The notes under the pieces: generated by a model
What the model saw: only the letters and a program-made list of their open reading frames with translations
Database searches by the model: none
Told to the model about the DNA's origin: nothing
In this document: positions 1-11,100 of the stretch, piece after piece
How the letters are laid out: every line of letters starts with the position of its first letter
Numbering within the stretch: position 1 is the first letter of the stretch
Translations under genes and position numbers: made by a program
Source: Lineus longissimus
Lineage: Eukaryota; Nemertea; Pilidiophora; Heteronemertea; Lineidae
Length of the DNA: 64,000 nucleotides
Reading direction: 5' to 3'
Assembly (NCBI RefSeq): GCF_910592395.1
Contig: NC_088322.1
Location: 6,753,431 to 6,817,430 of the forward strand

Positions 1-1254
1 AGCCATTCATAAGCCTCATACATCAAGGGGTGTGCATATTTATTGAGAAAAGTGGTTGAATTCCACAGCCAAGATGTCAATCAAAGGTCTCCCATCAATG
101 GTCTCTTGTTTTAGACATAGAAACTTTTTCTATCCCAATTAGAAGTTGGGGGTGGGGTGTGTGTTGGACAGTACTCACAATGAAATGCATTTTATGCTCT
201 CAAAAGTGCTTAAATGGAATACATGTTGCATTGGGATTGTAGTGTGGTATGTATCTAACAATATTAAGCATGTTTATTGAGGTAAAAAAAGATTTGGGCT
301 GTGTCAGAGTCATTTCAAATAATGACCCCAGCTATCAAAGCACTATCTGAGATCATAGTGCATTGAAACTGGAATGCACTAGATAGTACACAAACTAGGG
401 CAATCCAGAACGAGGCTGACTTTGGCCTATTTTGTATAAGTTTTGACCCAGGTTGTACACTGATACAAGAGCCTAGATTGATAGAGAAGAGACGCTATAG
501 ATATTCCGGGGTCCCACTCATGCAGTAGTTCTTCATTCATTTATTTACGTATAGCAACTTCCGAAAGGGAGAAATATCACACACATCTACATTTACAGAT
601 TCACAAATGATACATTAGATAAAAGATCCTAGACTGATATAGATAGACATACATGAAATATTCCAAACTATTGGATAAAAGAGGCACTACAGGTTTCTGG
701 GTTCTACCCAGCAGTAGTTTTACGTAGAATATCATAGACTAATAGATAGAAGAGGCACTACATATGTACCGGGTCCTACCAATTAGTTAAATACAGAAGA
801 TACTAGACTTATACTAAGGACACACTATACAGACATACCTGGGTCTTACCCAGTAGTTATACATGATAGCCAAGACCCTTTTCAAATCAATTTGCTAATT
901 ATAAAGACCGAAATGTACATGTCAATAACTAACGAATTACATGTTTTCGTAAACAGAAAGGTTCAGACGTTGATCTGAGAACGAGAACAAGGTCTTCTTT
1001 CTCCGGTTGACGTCAACAAGTCAAGCCGATTGTTTTGTTTTATTGTTTCCAGGCATATCAGACATTGAAGACGCACTGTTGCAAAAGGCAAAGCGATATC
1101 CGACATCAAAATGTCTTCACAACTAATTGTGCGGTTTAAGATTATTCGCGAAATCTGTTGAAAATGCTTGCAACAATTATGCCGTTAACAATGACATGTA
1201 CAAAAAAATTGGCAAAAATTAAATCATCAACATTATTATCATATTTGGATCATG
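1..1254. other. left-end non-coding sequence, no gene recognised
   Basis: I see no convincing exon on either strand. The terminal exon of the lipid-transfer gene could lie here, because its exon 29 ends at a splice donor, but I could not identify it. The only structure is the degenerate repeat listed separately. Confidence 0.5.
480..860. repeat. degenerate tandem repeat, unit about 95 bp
   Basis: About four diverged units share the words GAAGAGGCACTACA and GGGTCCTACC or CTGGGTTCTACCCAG, each followed by AGTAGTT. Examples are near 650-720, 735-790 and 820-860. The units have diverged in length and sequence, so this is an old array. Confidence 0.5.
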
Positions 1255-1443
1255 GCCTTTGCCAAATGCTCGCAAAAATTTAACAATTTACAGTGAAATG
1301 CACCAAAAGTGAGATTTTCCTTCACAGAAACATACCTCATCGCGAAAAAATTAAATGATTTACAGTAGATGCACCAAAATTGAGGTTTTTCCTTCACAGA
1401 AACATACCTCATCGCGAAAAAAATTAATGATTTACAGTAAAAT
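1255..1443. repeat. left half of a tandem array (unit about 70 bp) split by DIRS copy A
   Basis: Each unit reads GATTTACAGT, then ATGCACCAAAA, then GAGGTTTTTCC, then ACAGAAACATACCTCATCGCG. The same units continue at 8000-8110, directly beyond the other end of the DIRS element. Read on the minus strand, each unit carries a copy of a splice donor (AGGTATGTTTCTG), the same donor used by exon 29 of the lipid-transfer gene at 8109. Confidence 0.75.
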
Positions 1444-1444
1444 G

Positions 1445-1655
1445 CCCATTTCCTTACAAGAAATGGCCATTTTGTTAGTTCATACTTACCTATGGAACAC
1501 TTTTGCATGTTACTCCATTTGGGCTCAAACACAAGAGTATCCCTTTAATTTTCTAAAGGGAGAACTGAGTTAACAGCTCGGCCGCCAGGCGGCGCCCTGA
1601 CCGATCCCGCGAGATCGCGCCGATCTCATGCCGCCATATTTAGTCTTTACTCTTG
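1445..1655. repeat. terminal inverted repeat of DIRS copy A (3' side)
   Basis: The stretch from TTACCTATGGAACACTTTTG through GCTCGGCCGCCAGGCGGCGC to AGTCTTTACTCTTG is found inverted at 7808-7998. The outermost 40 bases are unique to this end and reappear in the internal complementary region. Confidence 0.85.
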
Positions 1656-1708
1656 AGCGTTAATAAAGAGTATGTCCCGTTTGTGGGGACGGCGGGAGGG
1701 CCGTGTTC

Positions 1709-1800
1709 CATAGGTAAGTATGAACTAACAAAATGGCCATTTCTTGTAAGGAAATGGGCATTTGTGTCATTCAAACTTACCTATGGAACACTTTTGCATC
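1709..1800. repeat. internal complementary region (circle-junction copy) of DIRS copy A
   Basis: This stretch reads GTTCCATAGGTAAGTATGAA, then AAGGAAATGGGCATTTGTGT, then CATTCAAACTTACCTATGG. It equals the two element ends joined head to tail. In the DIRS1 model it serves as template to complete the ends during circle formation. Confidence 0.85.
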
Positions 1801-2229
1801 GAATCCCAGCAACCTATTGGAGGTGGGAAACGAGGACTTACCTAAGGCTGAGCTGTTATTCCATCCAGGAGGCACCACCGGCATATTAGCTAAGGAGGAC
1901 CGCCAGGGGAAAGAAATGGGGAGAACCGGAGGACCGGTATTTTGATCTCGGTATTACAATCATATTATAGAGAGTAATAGACCCATTTTCCGGAAAGCGC
2001 TAGAATTGCGTAATAAAACCATCTTCTTTCCGGCAACAGAGCTTAGAGCAAGTAAGGCATGTTCAAGGGTGTAGAATGAGTTATTGCTAAACAACAATAA
2101 GAAATTGCGTCCTTTCTAGTCTACTAGGGGTTGCCTGGATTGTTGAAGATAGGGCATATCAAAAATGGCGCAAGATGCGCGTTTGACTCTTCAATCGGGC
2201 TTCCCCCCCCTTTTTTGATCTAGCCAGGA

Positions 2230-3336
2230 TCAAACAACATGCCCCGCAGACACAATCAGGCCGATTGTGTGCATGCCATCTACGAGGGAAGAAACGTCTC
2301 GTAGGTAGAAACGAGAGAATGTGGAGTGATTACTCCAACATGCAGCGGAAACGACTTCTTGAAGAGCAACTCCTCGGTAGTTAGCCCAGGAGGTGGCTAG
2401 TGCTCTAACTTCGTGCGCTGAGATGTTAGCTAGCGCACGAAGATCAGAGGAAGTCTTCAAGGTGTTGTAGGAAAGACGAATAGTCTCCACAATCCACCTT
2501 GAAATAGTGGCGGCCGCTATCTCTCGTTTATTTCCCTCCTTATAGGACAAAATCAAACGCTCTCTCCCCTGGCGGATACCAGGAGGTTTTGTCCTATTTA
2601 TGTAGAACTTTAGGGCCCTGACGGGACATAAAGTTCTGTCAGGAAGATCATAAGAGATCGTTCCTGACAGAGAGGGAATAGTAACCGGGGGCCGAGAGGC
2701 GGCCGGTCCCTGGTTCTTCGCCAGAAATCCTGGTATGAAAGCCAGGATAACCTCCACTCCATCTCTAAAAGCCAGCTTCTTAAAAGAAAGTGCATGGAGC
2801 TCTGATCTCCGTTGGGGGGTAGCCAAGGCTACTAGAAAGACCGTTTTGAGTGTCAGATATTTCATGGATGAAATAGACATGGGTTCAAAAGGATGCCTCA
2901 TGAGCACCTTAAGGACAACAGAAAGGTCCCATTTAGGGGTGTTGTGAACCGGTCTAGGACGCTCTAATAACATTCCTCTGAAAAGAGGGGTTATTTGGTC
3001 CTCCCAACGAAGATCCCAGGTGCTTAAAACACGGAGGGTAGAAGCGATGGCGGACTTGTACCCTTTTATAGCCGTGACAGATAGTTGTCTTTCCGTGAAT
3101 AATTCAATAAGGAAATCAACTAATCTGTATATAGAGGGAGAGATCGGATTAACTCCGTTCTCCCTGCACCAGGAAGTGAAGGTAGACCACTTTCCTTGAT
3201 ACACATCAAGGGTAGACCCCCTTTGAGGTGCGGACATGCGCTTGACAGCGATGTCCGAAAAGCCTCTCTGGTGGAGATGCAACTGGATAAGTTCCAGGCG
3301 TGAAACTTGAAAAATCCAGGGTTCTGGTGGTAGCAT
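2230..3336 (-). CDS. DIRS tyrosine recombinase, copy A
   Basis: Integrates the circular DNA copy of the retrotransposon in place of a DDE integrase. From the in-frame ATG at 3336 the product is about 368 aa. It has an N-terminal SAM-like helical region (motif LDVYQGKWSTFTSW) and a catalytic domain with the family residues: Arg in TPQRRSEL, His-x-x-Arg in AHEVRAL, and the nucleophile Tyr in RFYLRD near the C terminus. The frame stays open far upstream, to about 5286, across the RT gene in another frame. Copy B has an Ala where copy A has a Pro next to the first catalytic Arg. Confidence 0.88.
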   Translation of the reverse strand: MLPPEPWIFQVSRLELIQLHLHQRGFSDIAVKRMSAPQRGSTLDVYQGKWSTFTSWCRENGVNPISPSIYRLVDFLIELFTERQLSVTAIKGYKSAIASTLRVLSTWDLRWEDQITPLFRGMLLERPRPVHNTPKWDLSVVLKVLMRHPFEPMSISSMKYLTLKTVFLVALATPQRRSELHALSFKKLAFRDGVEVILAFIPGFLAKNQGPAASRPPVTIPSLSGTISYDLPDRTLCPVRALKFYINRTKPPGIRQGRERLILSYKEGNKREIAAATISRWIVETIRLSYNTLKTSSDLRALANISAHEVRALATSWANYRGVALQEVVSAACWSNHSTFSRFYLRDVSSLVDGMHTIGLIVSAGHVV

Positions 3337-5286
3337 CTCCCCAGGGGGTGCCACAGGAGGTGCTTCCAAGTAGGAAGACTCCTGGGGTGGTCTATCAGGA
3401 GCTCCAGCAAGGCTGGGAACCAGGCCTGATTTGGCCAGCAAGGTGCGATGAGAGTTATTCTCACCGGGTGGCTGGTCAAGATCTTGTTCAGGACTGGTTG
3501 GATGAGAGGGAGGGGTGGAAACGCATATGCGTTCAGCCCGACCCAAGAGGCTGTAAGGCTGTCGACTTCCAGGGCCTCTTCGTCCGGAAGTGGAGAGTAA
3601 TAGATGGGAAGGCGATTGTTCAGCCTGGTGGCGAACAGATCTACCTTCGGAGATTGCCAAAGGCGACAAAGGTCGTCTACAATCTCCTGATGGAGTGTCC
3701 ACTCTGTCTGAACTAGCTTGTTCTGACGGGACAGGGCGTCGGCAAGGATGTTGCGATTGCCCAGTATGTGTCTGGCACATATCGATACTCCAAGGTCGGC
3801 ACAAAGATGGTAAAGCTCCCAAGTTAGCTGGCAAAGAATGCCGGACTTTGTGCCTCCCTGTCTCCTGACATATGCTACTACTGTAGAATTGTCGGAGAAC
3901 AGGGTTACTCTCCGATTCTTCAGGCGAAGGGAAAGAGCCCTCACGGCAAGAAGGACAGCCTTCATTTCCAATATATTTATTGGAAGAATGGTCTCCTCCC
4001 TTGTCCATAGACCCCTTATGGACATGTCCCCGTTGTTCAGATGTGCTCCCCACCCTAGTAGGGAAGCATCTGTGAACAGGGACACTTCTGGGGGCGGTGG
4101 AGCAAGATCTACACCGCTTTGGAGACGAGTCTCCGACTCCCAGAAGTTCCAGACGTTCTTGAGTAGGTATTGAGGTATCAATACCAACTTGTCTAATGGG
4201 TCCCTGTGGGGTTTCCATAGAGACATTAGAAACATCTGGATGGGACGCATATATAGACGGCCAAGGGGGATTTGGTCTGCTGCCGAATTCAGAAGTCCCA
4301 AAAGGCTCAAGCATCGCCTTGCGGGAGCTTGAGTCCTTCCTCTGAATTCTGCGACGAGATGAAGAATTTTCTTTATCCTGTCTAGGGGGGGCAGCATTTT
4401 CCCTATGGCCGTAAGGAACCGAACTCCAACGTAAACGAAGTCTTGGGATGGTATGAATTCTGACTTTGTTTCGTTGATAATCCAACCTGCGGAAACTACT
4501 TTTTGCTTTAGAACCTGAAGTTGTTGCAGTAGTAGTTCCCGCGATTTGCAACGGAGTAGCCAATCGTCTAGGTAGTGATGGAGCTTGAACCCCATCACGT
4601 GAAAGGGAGCGACGAAGGCTGTGACTATCATCGTAAAAATTAGGGGTGCCGATGCCAGACCGAACGGCAGGGCCCTGAATTGATACGTCTTTCCTTCGTA
4701 ATGGAATCGAAGGAAGTGTTGATAGTCTGGATGGATCGGTACATGTAAGTACGCATCCGTTAAATCCATCGATACCGCCCAATCGTTGGGCTGTATCGCC
4801 GTTGCTATAGACCTGGTGGTTTCCATCTTGAAATGAGGAACATTCAAGAAGGTGTTTAACCTGGAAAGGTCTATGATCAGCCTCCATGTCCCTGCTTTCT
4901 TGGGAACCAAGAAAACGTGGCTGTAAAAGCCGGGGGAGCATGGATCTTGAAGGACCTGGATAGCTTGCTTCTCCAGTAATGTCGCGACCTCTGCTTGGAG
5001 GGCAGAGGCCTTGACTGGGTCCTTCGGTGGCTGAACTGGGGTTGGATATATGGTAGTCGGGGGGGGGGGTACGGTTGAAATCTAGTTTCACTCCGTACCT
5101 CAACATGTTTGGGACTGGGGACCCCTTTGGGCACCAATCGTCCCAAATGTCTGCAAATTTTTGCAGACGGCCCCCGACTACCGGAGTCGGCTCCTTTTTG
5201 CGTCCGGGAGGAGAAAGGAGGGGGGAGTCACCTCTTCCGGCCAGCACCCCTTGGGCGAAAGGAGTGCTTAGTCGGACCGGATCCAC
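3120..5286 (-). pseudogene. DIRS reverse transcriptase/RNase H, copy A, frameshifted
   Basis: RT and RNase H of the element. RT motifs include SMDLTDAYLHVPIHP, LPFGLASAPLIFT and the catalytic YLDD. RNase H follows, with FTDAS, EMKAV, FSDNS and ADALSR carrying the acidic residues. The 3' part (VDLFATRLNN to FPPLPLI) is the conserved segment that in DIRS elements has been compared with Dam-type methyltransferases. A run of 11 C (minus strand, 5059-5069) replaces the 7 C of copy B, a +4 change. It puts the 5' end (5286-5070) in the recombinase frame and leaves the RT frame open only from the run to 3120. Either the copy is inactive or the homopolymer was misassembled. Confidence 0.85.
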
Positions 5287-7517
5287 CCTGGTTAGAGGAA
5301 GTATTTTTCCCCTTTCCAGTCCGGCGACCCTCCGCTTCCCGTCGGAAGGATCCAGCAGGAGCAGGCTGACTAGGCGGGGTAGGCCTAGGCAGGACCTGCC
5401 TGGCGTACGGGATTGAACCCGATGCCTGCTGGGGCCTCTCTATCTTTCTAGCGTTAGGTAGAGAGGTCTTGGCCCCTCTGTGTCGCAGTGGGGGCATATA
5501 ATTTGTCCCAATCTTTCTGTGCTTGAGCCGCCTCTTGTACAGAATCTGCGAACAGGAAAGAACCGTCCATAGGAGCGGTTCTTAAGGCCCCTTCCAGCTG
5601 GAGGGATCTGATGACATTGAGAGAGCCCAGTGCGGCGTCTCTACGGAGTAGGACGCTATTTGCTGCGGTCTTGGCGGACAGAGCAATAGCGTGCCTAATC
5701 GAATGTGACAAGGATGTCACAAGCGATTTTGTGTCATCAGATAGTGACTCATTATCTTTTAGGGATCTGGCTAGGGCCAGGTTAGTGTGCTCTGCGTAGG
5801 AGAGCACCGCTAACGTGTTTTTGGCCAGACCCTCTTGTGCTCTAAGGTCTCGGTAAGCCGAGGAGGAGGTCACCCTAGGCACGAGTTGGTCCAGCTGTAC
5901 ATCGTCCTTTAATATGGAAGTCGATGCTGCAGCTGGACAGCCGGCCGAGCTGACTCCATAATAGTCAGCGCGGTACTGCCTAACGGGAGGAAGTTGTGCC
6001 GTGAACAACTTCCCCGGTTTACACCAAGCTTCCGGTCCGACTGCCGGAAGGACAGGGATGGAAGTACGTTGGTGGGCGCCTTGTGAGTCTCTGATTGTAT
6101 GCTCCAAAAGTTCAGAGTCTGCTACCACCGACGGGGAGGGAGGAAGGAATTCAAGTGCCCGAGTGGAGCCTTGAGAAACCTGTGGATTGGGATCCACTTC
6201 CTGTCCCCAGAGTGAAAAGGTCGGTGTTGACAAGGCTGGCAGTTCCGGCGGGGTAGGGCACAGATCTTGCGGGAGGTACGCTCTGATCAAGGATCTGAGT
6301 GTCCTCATATCCGACAAGATACTGGCCTCCTCTGGTGACAGCTCCTCCTGATTCGGGGAGCGGTAGCCTGGCTGAGAACTCTCGTTCTCAGAAAATTCCT
6401 CTAAAATAGAGGAGTCGGATGGTGGGTATCCGATGGGACCAGGCGCACCAGAGGAACCGGAACCCTGTTCCAGATGGCTGAGTCTATCAGTAAGACCTGC
6501 TACCATCTGGATGAGCTGGGACAGTTGCTGTCCCGACTCGGGTTCCGGACCCGACGTGCGGCTTCTCTCAACGACGGGCGGTTGAGGCGAGGGTGAGCGC
6601 ATAAGCGAACCCTGGAAGCCGTATGTACGGGCGAATGGGTCTTCCGGAAGCGGAAGATGCCCATATTCTGAACCAGAGTTCAGATGTCCTCTCTGCGTAG
6701 CTCGTTCCATGGGAACGACGCCTCTGCTACGAGGAGGGGGTGGCACTTCCGGTTGGTTCCACCCAAGAGGTTGGCCAACGTAGGAAGGTGCCTGCATTTC
6801 CGGTAGGACGAAGTCCGAAACCGGAAATGCCCGTAACTCCTTCGCCGGTATGGAGCTACCGGAAGCCCTTTTAGAAGGAGGTACGGAGGGCGGAAACGCT
6901 GTAACCGAAGACGCATGGCGTTTCGGAGGTGGCGTTATAAGGTCCGGCCCTACTCTACTGTGTCCGTGAGGACTGGGGTTATTTCGCAGTAAAGACTGAG
7001 AAAAACCCCCAGTAGAGTCTTCGGTTACTGAAAAACGGGAGCCCGCGTCAGTAACCGGAACTGCAATCGGCGGACCGGAAGCAGGGTGCTCCCGCGGGTA
7101 CAAAGGGCTTGTACTCGGGGGAGCGGACGACAGAGGAACCGGAAGGTTCCCTGAGGTCCGGGGTATACTAAACCCTTGGAGACTTATTGGATGTAAGTCT
7201 CCCTTGGAACCACAGACATTAATAATGTCAGATCCCGCATCCTTCGCAGCCGCGGCCGGAACCGGAACTCGGCTGACGGAAGGGGTGGTGGCGGGAGGTT
7301 TGCTAGACCTCCGGGTTATATGCCCGGAAACGGAACCGGAAGAGGGTTTAGGCGTCTTCGCGGCCCGTTTCCCGCCACCAGACGCATTCCTTTGTGGTGA
7401 GACAAAGGGTGCCGTCGGAGGGGTACGCCATATAAAAAATGGTACCAATGACAATAAAAACACTGGGAACCCCAAGTAGGCCAGAAAGGACGCAATAATT
7501 AATGGAAAGGAAAACAT
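5228..7517 (-). pseudogene. DIRS gag-like protein, copy A, frameshifted near the C terminus
   Basis: Gag-type ORF1 product starting at the ATG at 7517. It has a hydrophobic N terminus (residues about 2-30), then a long Ser/Pro-rich disordered region and a helical C-terminal part. A one-base insertion (CCCC where copy B has CCC, 5473-5476) shifts the frame after TATQR, giving a stop at 5454. The remaining basic tail, conserved in copy B, continues in another frame to 5228. No CCHC zinc knuckle is visible. The function is assigned from position and composition only. Confidence 0.8.
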
Positions 7518-7807
7518 GCCTACTTGAATTAAACACTATTGCAATGGATCTGAGTCTTGTTCATTACAATAGAGCGGAGAATAGCCTACTTAACTCTACC
7601 CTACCAAGATCAAAATAATGGAGCCGGGTCGACTAAGCTAGCTAAGAAAATGTCTATAATTAAATAGACTGGACAATACTAATGCCAAGATTAGTTTGGC
7701 GGTCTACTCCGTAGGTGAATGAACCCAAAAATCGTCTAGACTTGGCTGGTTGAATTTGGTTTTAAATCGAATTCACGGCAGCTTTGAAAAAACGATGTGC
7801 TTCGTAG

Positions 7808-7998
7808 AAGCACAAGAGTAAAGACTGAATATGGCGGCATGAGATCGGCGCGATCTCGCGGGATCGGTCAGGGCGCCGCCTGGCGGCCGAGCTGTTAACT
7901 CAGTTCTCCCTTTAGAAAATTAAAGGGATACTCTTGTGTTTGAGCCCAAATGGAGTAACATGCAAAAGTGTTCCATAGGTAAGTTTGAATGACACAAA
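7808..7998. repeat. terminal inverted repeat of DIRS copy A (5' side)
   Basis: Inverted match to 1445-1655. The outer end GTAAGTTTGAATGACACAAA is the end-specific part that recurs in the internal complementary region. Confidence 0.85.
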
Positions 7999-7999
7999 A

Positions 8000-8110
8000 T
8001 GCACCAAAAGTGAGGTTTTCCTTAACAGAAACATACCTAAATCACAAAAATTTAACGATTTACAGTAAAATGCATCATAAGTGAGGTTTTTCCTGAACAG
8101 AAACATACCT
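8000..8110. repeat. right half of the split tandem array, next to exon 29
   Basis: About 1.5 units of the array seen at 1255-1443 (TTTAACGATTTACAGTAAAA, GAGGTTTTTCC, AGAAACATACCT). The unit nearest the gene supplies the exon 29 splice donor itself, so the array appears to have grown from the exon 29/intron boundary. Confidence 0.7.
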
Positions 8111-11100
8111 TAATCGCAACGAACACCTTGCGAATTTCCTCTTTTGTATTGGGAAGATTTAACTTTTCCAGAAACGCCACAATTTTCCCTAGTTTCATGT
8201 TCTTGATCTTGAACACGCCCCATTTCATCATTTTCCCTGGCGTGAAGGAAGGGAAACCAAGCGACGCACTCGCCGTGCACTTCCCGTTCTTCATTTCTGG
8301 AAACCAAATTCACAAGGAGGATAGTCTTATAAGGTGTATTATCCCACCCCAACTCAATCTACACCCTTTTTGTCACTTTAAACAATTTTTCATCAGGCTG
8401 AACCAGATGACAAGCATTTGTTAAGTAGCCTTTGCGTAGGAACCTGATGATGATAATAATACACTTGCATCACTCGCCTCAGCGGTCTTCATAGGGACAC
8501 AAAGAACTTAGGATGCACAGAACCGGGGACACACTTGACCCACCCCGCAACTTACTCTGATTCTGTTCGCATTGTTCAGGAGCCTTTGCGGAGGAGCCTG
8601 CTGAAGATGATGATGCCGCTGCTGGAGCGGGAGCTGCAGCAGGAGCTGACGCAGCTGCTGTCTTCTCATTCTCCTCGGCTGCCTTCAACTTGTTCGAGAC
8701 AGAGTTAGGATCGGCTAAAGTGGAAAATAAATAAAATTCAAATGTAATACATACATACAATGTCTTTACCAAATGAGTGATTATTCACTGATAGTGATAT
8801 CACCAACACATGCGATTTCTAAGTGTTTGTTCGGTTGGCTGTCAGAGGGCTCAGAACTTTATCATAATTGTCACATCATGATGTTTTAATGTCATCAACC
8901 CAAGTGTTATAGCTATGACACTGCCCTGCAGCAGCCGGAGTGGTAGGCTACGTCTGAAATTACTTCCTATCAAGGAAGTAATTTCGGAACATCTTAACAG
9001 AGCAAAACAAGGCACATTGTGGAAAATTTTAATGGGGATATATTTCCCTTTACTCTGGGAAACAAAGCGACTTAATCGAGGGAGCAAATCAGAGCGAAGA
9101 AATATTAACATTTCTCATTGGTCAAAAAGAGTCAGCCTTCGAATCAAGCAAAGGAAATAAGCGTTGCCCTCGATCAAAAAATCACAACAGTACAATCTTA
9201 TATTGCACATTATAAAACTTTCTAAAAGGGGTACACCGTTCGTAATTACTTGTGGTCCAGTTAAATAGAAATCCACTAATACACAATGCCGGAGTGCGGT
9301 TATTATGAGTACGAATTTGTTTAAACTTGGTATTCATAGTATTTGTATATCAGTCTACACAACGGCAACGTTGAAATTTATATTTTGTGTCATTCAAACT
9401 TACCTATGGAACACTTTTGCATGTTACTCCATTTGGGCTCAAACACAAGAGTATCCCTTTAATTTTCTAAAGGGAGAACTGAGTTAACAGCTCGGCCGCC
9501 AGGCGGCGCCCTGACCGATCCCGCGAGATCGCGCCGATCTCATGCCGCCATATTCAGTCTTTACTCTTGTGCTTCTACGAAGCACATCGTTTTTTCAAAG
9601 CTGCCGTGAATTCGATTTAAAACCAAATTCAACCAGCCAAGTCTAGACGATTTTTGGGTTCATTCACCTACGGAGTAGACCGCCAAACTAATCTTGGCAT
9701 TAGTATTGTCCAGTCTATTTAATTATAGACATTTTCTTAGCTAGCTTAGTCGACCCGGCTCCATTATTTTGATCTTGGTAGGGTAGAGTTAAGTAGGCTA
9801 TTCTCCGCTCTATTGTAATGAACAAGACTCAGATCCATTGCAATAGTGTTTAATTCAAGTAGGCATGTTTTCCTTTCCATTAATTATTGCGTCCTTTCTG
9901 GCCTACTTGGGGTTCCCAGTGTTTTTATTGTTTTTATTTTATTGGCGTACCCCTCCGACGGCATCCTTTGTCTCACCACAAAGGAATGCGTCTGGTGGCG
10001 GGAAACGGGCCGCGAAGACGCCTAAACCCTCTTCCGGTTCCGTTTCCGGGCATATAACCCGGAGGTCTAGCAAACCTCCCGCCACCACCCCTTCCGTCAG
10101 CCGAGTTCCGGTTCCGGCCGCGGCTGCGAAGGATGCGGGATCTGACATTATTAATGTCTGTGGTCCCAAGGGAAACTTACATCCAATAAGTCTCCAAGGG
10201 TTTAATATACCCCGGACCTCAGGGAACCTTCCGGTTCCCCTGTCGTCCGCTCCCCCGAGTACAAGCCCTTTGTACCCGCGGGAGCACCCTGCTTCCGGTC
10301 CGCCGATTGCAGTTCCGGTTACTGACGCGGGTTCCCGTTTTTCAGTAACCGAAGACTCTACTGGGGGTTTTTCTCAGTCTTTACTGCGAAATAACCCCAG
10401 TCCTCACGGACACAGTAGAGTAGGGCCGGACCTTATAACGCCACCTCCGAAACGCCATGCGTCTTCGGTAACAGCGTTTCCGCCCTCCGTACCTCCTTCT
10501 AAAAGGGCTTCCGGTAGCTCCATACCGGCGAAGGAGTTACGGGCACTTCCGGTTTCGGACTTCGTCCTACCGGAAATGCAGGCACCTTCCTACGTTGGCC
10601 AACCTCTTGGGTGGAACCAACCGGAAGTGCCACCCCCTCCTCGTAGCAGAGGCGTCGTTCCCATGGAACGAGCTACGCAGGGAGGACATCTGAACTCTAG
10701 TTCAGAATATGGGCAACTTCCGCTTCCGGAAGACCCATTCGCCCGCACATACGGCTTCCAGGGTTCGCTTATGCGCTCACCCTCGCCTCAACCGCCCGTC
10801 GTTGAGAGAAGCCGCACGTCGGGTCTGGAACCCGAGTCGGGACAGCAACTGTCCCAGCTCATCCAGATGGTAGCAGGTCTTTCTGATAGACTCAGCCATC
10901 TGGAGCAGGGTTTCGGTTCCTCTGGTGCGCCTGGTCCCATCGGATACCCACCATCCGACTCCTCTATTTTAGAGGAATTTTCTGAGAACGAGAGTTCTCA
11001 GCCAGGCTACCGCTCCCCCAATCAGGAGGAGCTGTCACCAGAGGAGGCCAGTATCCTGTCGGATATGAGGACACTCAGATCCTTGATCAGAGCGTACCTC

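Larger units (their letters stand above)
1440..7999 (-). mobile_element. DIRS1-type tyrosine-recombinase retrotransposon, copy A (defective)
   Basis: An element of about 6.6 kb with gag, reverse transcriptase/RNase H and tyrosine recombinase frames on the minus strand. Its ends are inverted repeats (about 1445-1655 and 7808-7998). An internal complementary region at 1709-1800 joins the outermost bases of both ends, the DIRS1 hallmark. No target duplication is seen: a short AAAATG core is shared by both ends and the target, as expected for recombinase-mediated insertion of a circle. It is closely similar to copy B in opposite orientation. Two single-site indels break the gag and RT frames. Confidence 0.93.

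Noticed and set aside
1239-1573. short frames at the left DIRS end
   Set aside because: They arise from the host tandem repeat and the terminal inverted repeat, with no coding signal.
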